64,000 nucleotides of DNA, taken from NCBI RefSeq assembly GCF_006385175.1, contig NZ_VFIY01000018.1, forward strand, positions 1 through 64,000. The letters are read 5' to 3'. The stretch's first letter is position 1. Each line of letters begins with the position of its first letter. The notes under the pieces were generated by a model that was not told the origin of the DNA, ran no database searches, and worked only from the letters and a program-made list of their open reading frames with translations. Both the position numbers and the translations under genes were made by a program. This DNA comes from Emcibacter nanhaiensis (lineage in GTDB: Bacteria > Pseudomonadota > Alphaproteobacteria > Sphingomonadales > Emcibacteraceae). Below, one piece after another: positions 62,217 to 64,000 of this stretch.

Positions 62217-64000
62217 TTACTCCACCGTCACCGATTTGGCCAGGTTGCGGGGCTGGTCCACATCGGTGCCTTTGGCAACGGCGACATGATAGCTGAGCAG
62301 CTGCACCGGGATGGCATAGAGCAGCGGTGTGACGAACTCATCCAGCATGGGGAGCGCAATGGTGGCCTCGGCATCGTGGCCGTTGGCTTGTGAGCCTTCC
62401 TCGTCGGTGATGAAGATCACCCGGCCTTTGCGGGCAATCACTTCCTGCATGTTGGAGACGGTTTTCTCGAACAGCCGTCCGGTCGGGGCGATGACAATGA
62501 TCGGCACCAGCTCGTCAATGAGCGCGATCGGGCCGTGTTTCATTTCCCCGGCGGCATAACCTTCGGCATGGATATAGGAGATTTCCTTGAGCTTCAGCGC
62601 CCCTTCCATGGCGATGGGATATTCCGGGCCGCGGCCCAGATAAATCACATCCCGGGCCTTGGACATGTCGTCAGCCAGCGCCTCGATGGCTTCGTCATGG
62701 TTCAGCACCTCGGCCATGCGGGCCGGTACTTCGGTCAGCGCATTGACCAGACGTTCTTCCTCGGCATGATCGATCTTGCCGCGCGCCTTGGCGACCGCAA
62801 TGGACAGGCAGGCGAGCACGCTGAGCTGGCAGGTGAAGGCCTTGGTCGAGGCGACGCCCACTTCGGGACCGGCATGGGTCTGCAGCACGATGTCGCTTTC
62901 CCGCTCCATAGAGCTCTGCGGCACATTGACGATGGTCAGGATATGCTGGCCCTGGGACTTGGCGTATCTGAGCGCGGCCAAAGTATCGGCGGTCTCCCCG
63001 GACTGGGAGATGAAAATGGCGAGCCCGCCCGGCGGCATCACCGCCTCGCGGTAGCGGAATTCGGAGGCGATATCCACCTCCACATTGATGCGGGCCATCT
63101 GCTCGAGCCAGTATTTGGCGACCATGCCGGCGTAAAAGCTGGTGCCGCAGGCGATGATGGTCACCCGCTCGATGGCGGCGAGGTCAAAGGGAAATTCCGG
63201 CAATGTGGTGGTGCCGTGCAGCGGATCCACCATGGTGGCGATGGTCTGGCCGACCACGGTCGGCTGCTCGTAAATCTCTTTCAGCATGAAATGGCGATAG
63301 TTGCCCTTGTCGATCATGCCGCCGGACACGGAAGCGATGGTCACCGGCCGGATCACTTCCTTGCCGGTTTCGTCATAAATCCGCGCACTCTCGCGGGTCA
63401 GTTCGACCCGGTCGCCCTCTTCCAGGTAGACGATGCGGTTGGAAAGGTCCGAGAGCGCGATGGCGTCGGAGCCGAGATACATTTCACCGTCGCCGTAGCC
63501 GACCACCAGCGGGCTGCCGCGGCGGGCGCCGATCATCAGGTCGTCTTCGCCATCAAAGATAATGGCGAGACCGAACGCCCCTTCCAGCCGTTCAATGGCG
63601 GCCTTGGCCGCGTCACGCGGCGCCATGCCTTTGTCCAGCATGCTGGTGATCAGGTGGACGATGGTCTCGGTATCGGTTTCGGTCTCGAACACATGACCCT
63701 CGGCGGTCAGTTCCTCGCGCAGTTCGCGGAAATTCTCGATAATGCCGTTGTGCACAGCGGCGACGCGCGGGGTGGCATGGGGATGGGCATTGACTTCGGT
63801 CGGGGCACCATGGGTGGCCCAGCGGGTATGGCCGATGCCGATCACGCCCGGCAGCGGGGCGTCTGCAAGACGGGCCTCAAGGTTCTTGAGCTTGCCCTCG
63901 GCCCGGCGCCGGTCGATGCTTTTGCCGTCGAACAGGGTGGCGATGCCCGCACTGTCATAACCGCGATATTCCAGCCGACGCAGACCGTCGAGAATACGGG
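62217..64000 (-). CDS. glmS: Glutamine-fructose-6-phosphate aminotransferase (5' end outside window)
   Basis: The first enzyme of UDP-GlcNAc synthesis. From the window edge the frame reads ILDGLRRLEYRGYDSAGIAT, the glutaminase domain just after the first 20-25 residues (including the catalytic Cys2) that lie outside. HTRWATHG and NGIIENFRELRE follow, then two SIS sugar-isomerase domains (ISQSGETADTLAAL, STKAFTCQLSVL) and the closing ATEGTDVDQPRNLAKSVTVE-like end PRNLAKSVTVE. The stop is 62217. The protein appears intact apart from the missing start. Confidence 0.97.
   Translation of the reverse strand, partial: RILDGLRRLEYRGYDSAGIATLFDGKSIDRRRAEGKLKNLEARLADAPLPGVIGIGHTRWATHGAPTEVNAHPHATPRVAAVHNGIIENFRELREELTAEGHVFETETDTETIVHLITSMLDKGMAPRDAAKAAIERLEGAFGLAIIFDGEDDLMIGARRGSPLVVGYGDGEMYLGSDAIALSDLSNRIVYLEEGDRVELTRESARIYDETGKEVIRPVTIASVSGGMIDKGNYRHFMLKEIYEQPTVVGQTIATMVDPLHGTTTLPEFPFDLAAIERVTIIACGTSFYAGMVAKYWLEQMARINVEVDIASEFRYREAVMPPGGLAIFISQSGETADTLAALRYAKSQGQHILTIVNVPQSSMERESDIVLQTHAGPEVGVASTKAFTCQLSVLACLSIAVAKARGKIDHAEEERLVNALTEVPARMAEVLNHDEAIEALADDMSKARDVIYLGRGPEYPIAMEGALKLKEISYIHAEGYAAGEMKHGPIALIDELVPIIVIAPTGRLFEKTVSNMQEVIARKGRVIFITDEEGSQANGHDAEATIALPMLDEFVTPLLYAIPVQLLSYHVAVAKGTDVDQPRNLAKSVTVE

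Overview
The window reads as chromosomal DNA of an alphaproteobacterium. The support is a DUF1476 protein (the zeta-type F1-ATPase inhibitor family, largely alphaproteobacterial), an expansion of single-domain PAS_5 proteins (PF07310, also mainly alphaproteobacterial), a CtrA-type TTAA-N7-TTAAC site, and a glutathione reductase of the CVIRGC type. An Emcibacter- or Kordiimonas-like relative is a guess that the sequence alone cannot settle. There is no phage, transposase or CRISPR array. Coding density is high and the strands alternate in short operons.

Layout. 0-2.7 kb: EF-Tu (stop codon cut by the window edge) behind tRNA-Tyr and tRNA-Gly, divergent from rlmB, then tRNA-Thr. 2.7-6.7 kb: a lipoprotein, a PAS_5 protein, an outer-membrane phospholipase A with an added N-terminal domain, an unrecognised 134-residue protein and a short DksA/TraR-type protein. 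6.7-10 kb: a copper module made of a multicopper oxidase fused to a CopB-like beta-barrel tail, a small Met/His/Cys-rich periplasmic protein and a PepSY membrane protein. 10-13.6 kb: M28 peptidase, an L-2-hydroxyglutarate-oxidase-like flavoprotein and a convergent FadR-type regulator. 13.8-17.3 kb: six tandem PAS_5 genes. 17.3-20 kb: modABC with a perfect inverted repeat in front of modA. 20-25.4 kb: a di-heme MauG/CcpA-type cytochrome, a MarR regulator with a siderophore-interacting reductase, and KatG carrying a signal peptide. 25.7-32.7 kb: tRNA-Leu, a CinA-like protein, sfsA-map-radC, a MarR/S41-protease pair behind a 36-bp perfect palindrome, and aidB. 32.7-42 kb: a periplasmic binding protein, an SH3 protein, purB, photolyase, DUF1476 and the purC-purS-purQ-purL operon. 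42-49 kb: a sulfotransferase, a BolA/monothiol glutaredoxin pair, a hybrid histidine kinase, a trypsin-like protease, DUF350, an AT-rich patch with a gene broken in a homopolymer, and rpsD. 49-58 kb: a long co-directional run (class II DAHP synthase, nadE, gltX, cysS, a hotdog-type protein, trmJ) and gor. 58-64 kb: a DUF945 protein, a TPR/2OG-oxygenase protein, a VapBC-like toxin-antitoxin pair and glmS (5' end cut by the window edge).

Much of the window is housekeeping: translation, purine synthesis, aromatic and NAD synthesis, Fe-S handling and amino-sugar synthesis. The accessory themes are metal and redox handling (copper oxidase, molybdate uptake, ferric reductase, cytochrome peroxidase, periplasmic catalase-peroxidase) and small sensory proteins. 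The most unusual structures are the PAS_5 array, the oxidase-barrel fusion, the 36-bp double palindrome at the MarR/S41 operon and the frameshifted gene at 47.5-48.0 kb.
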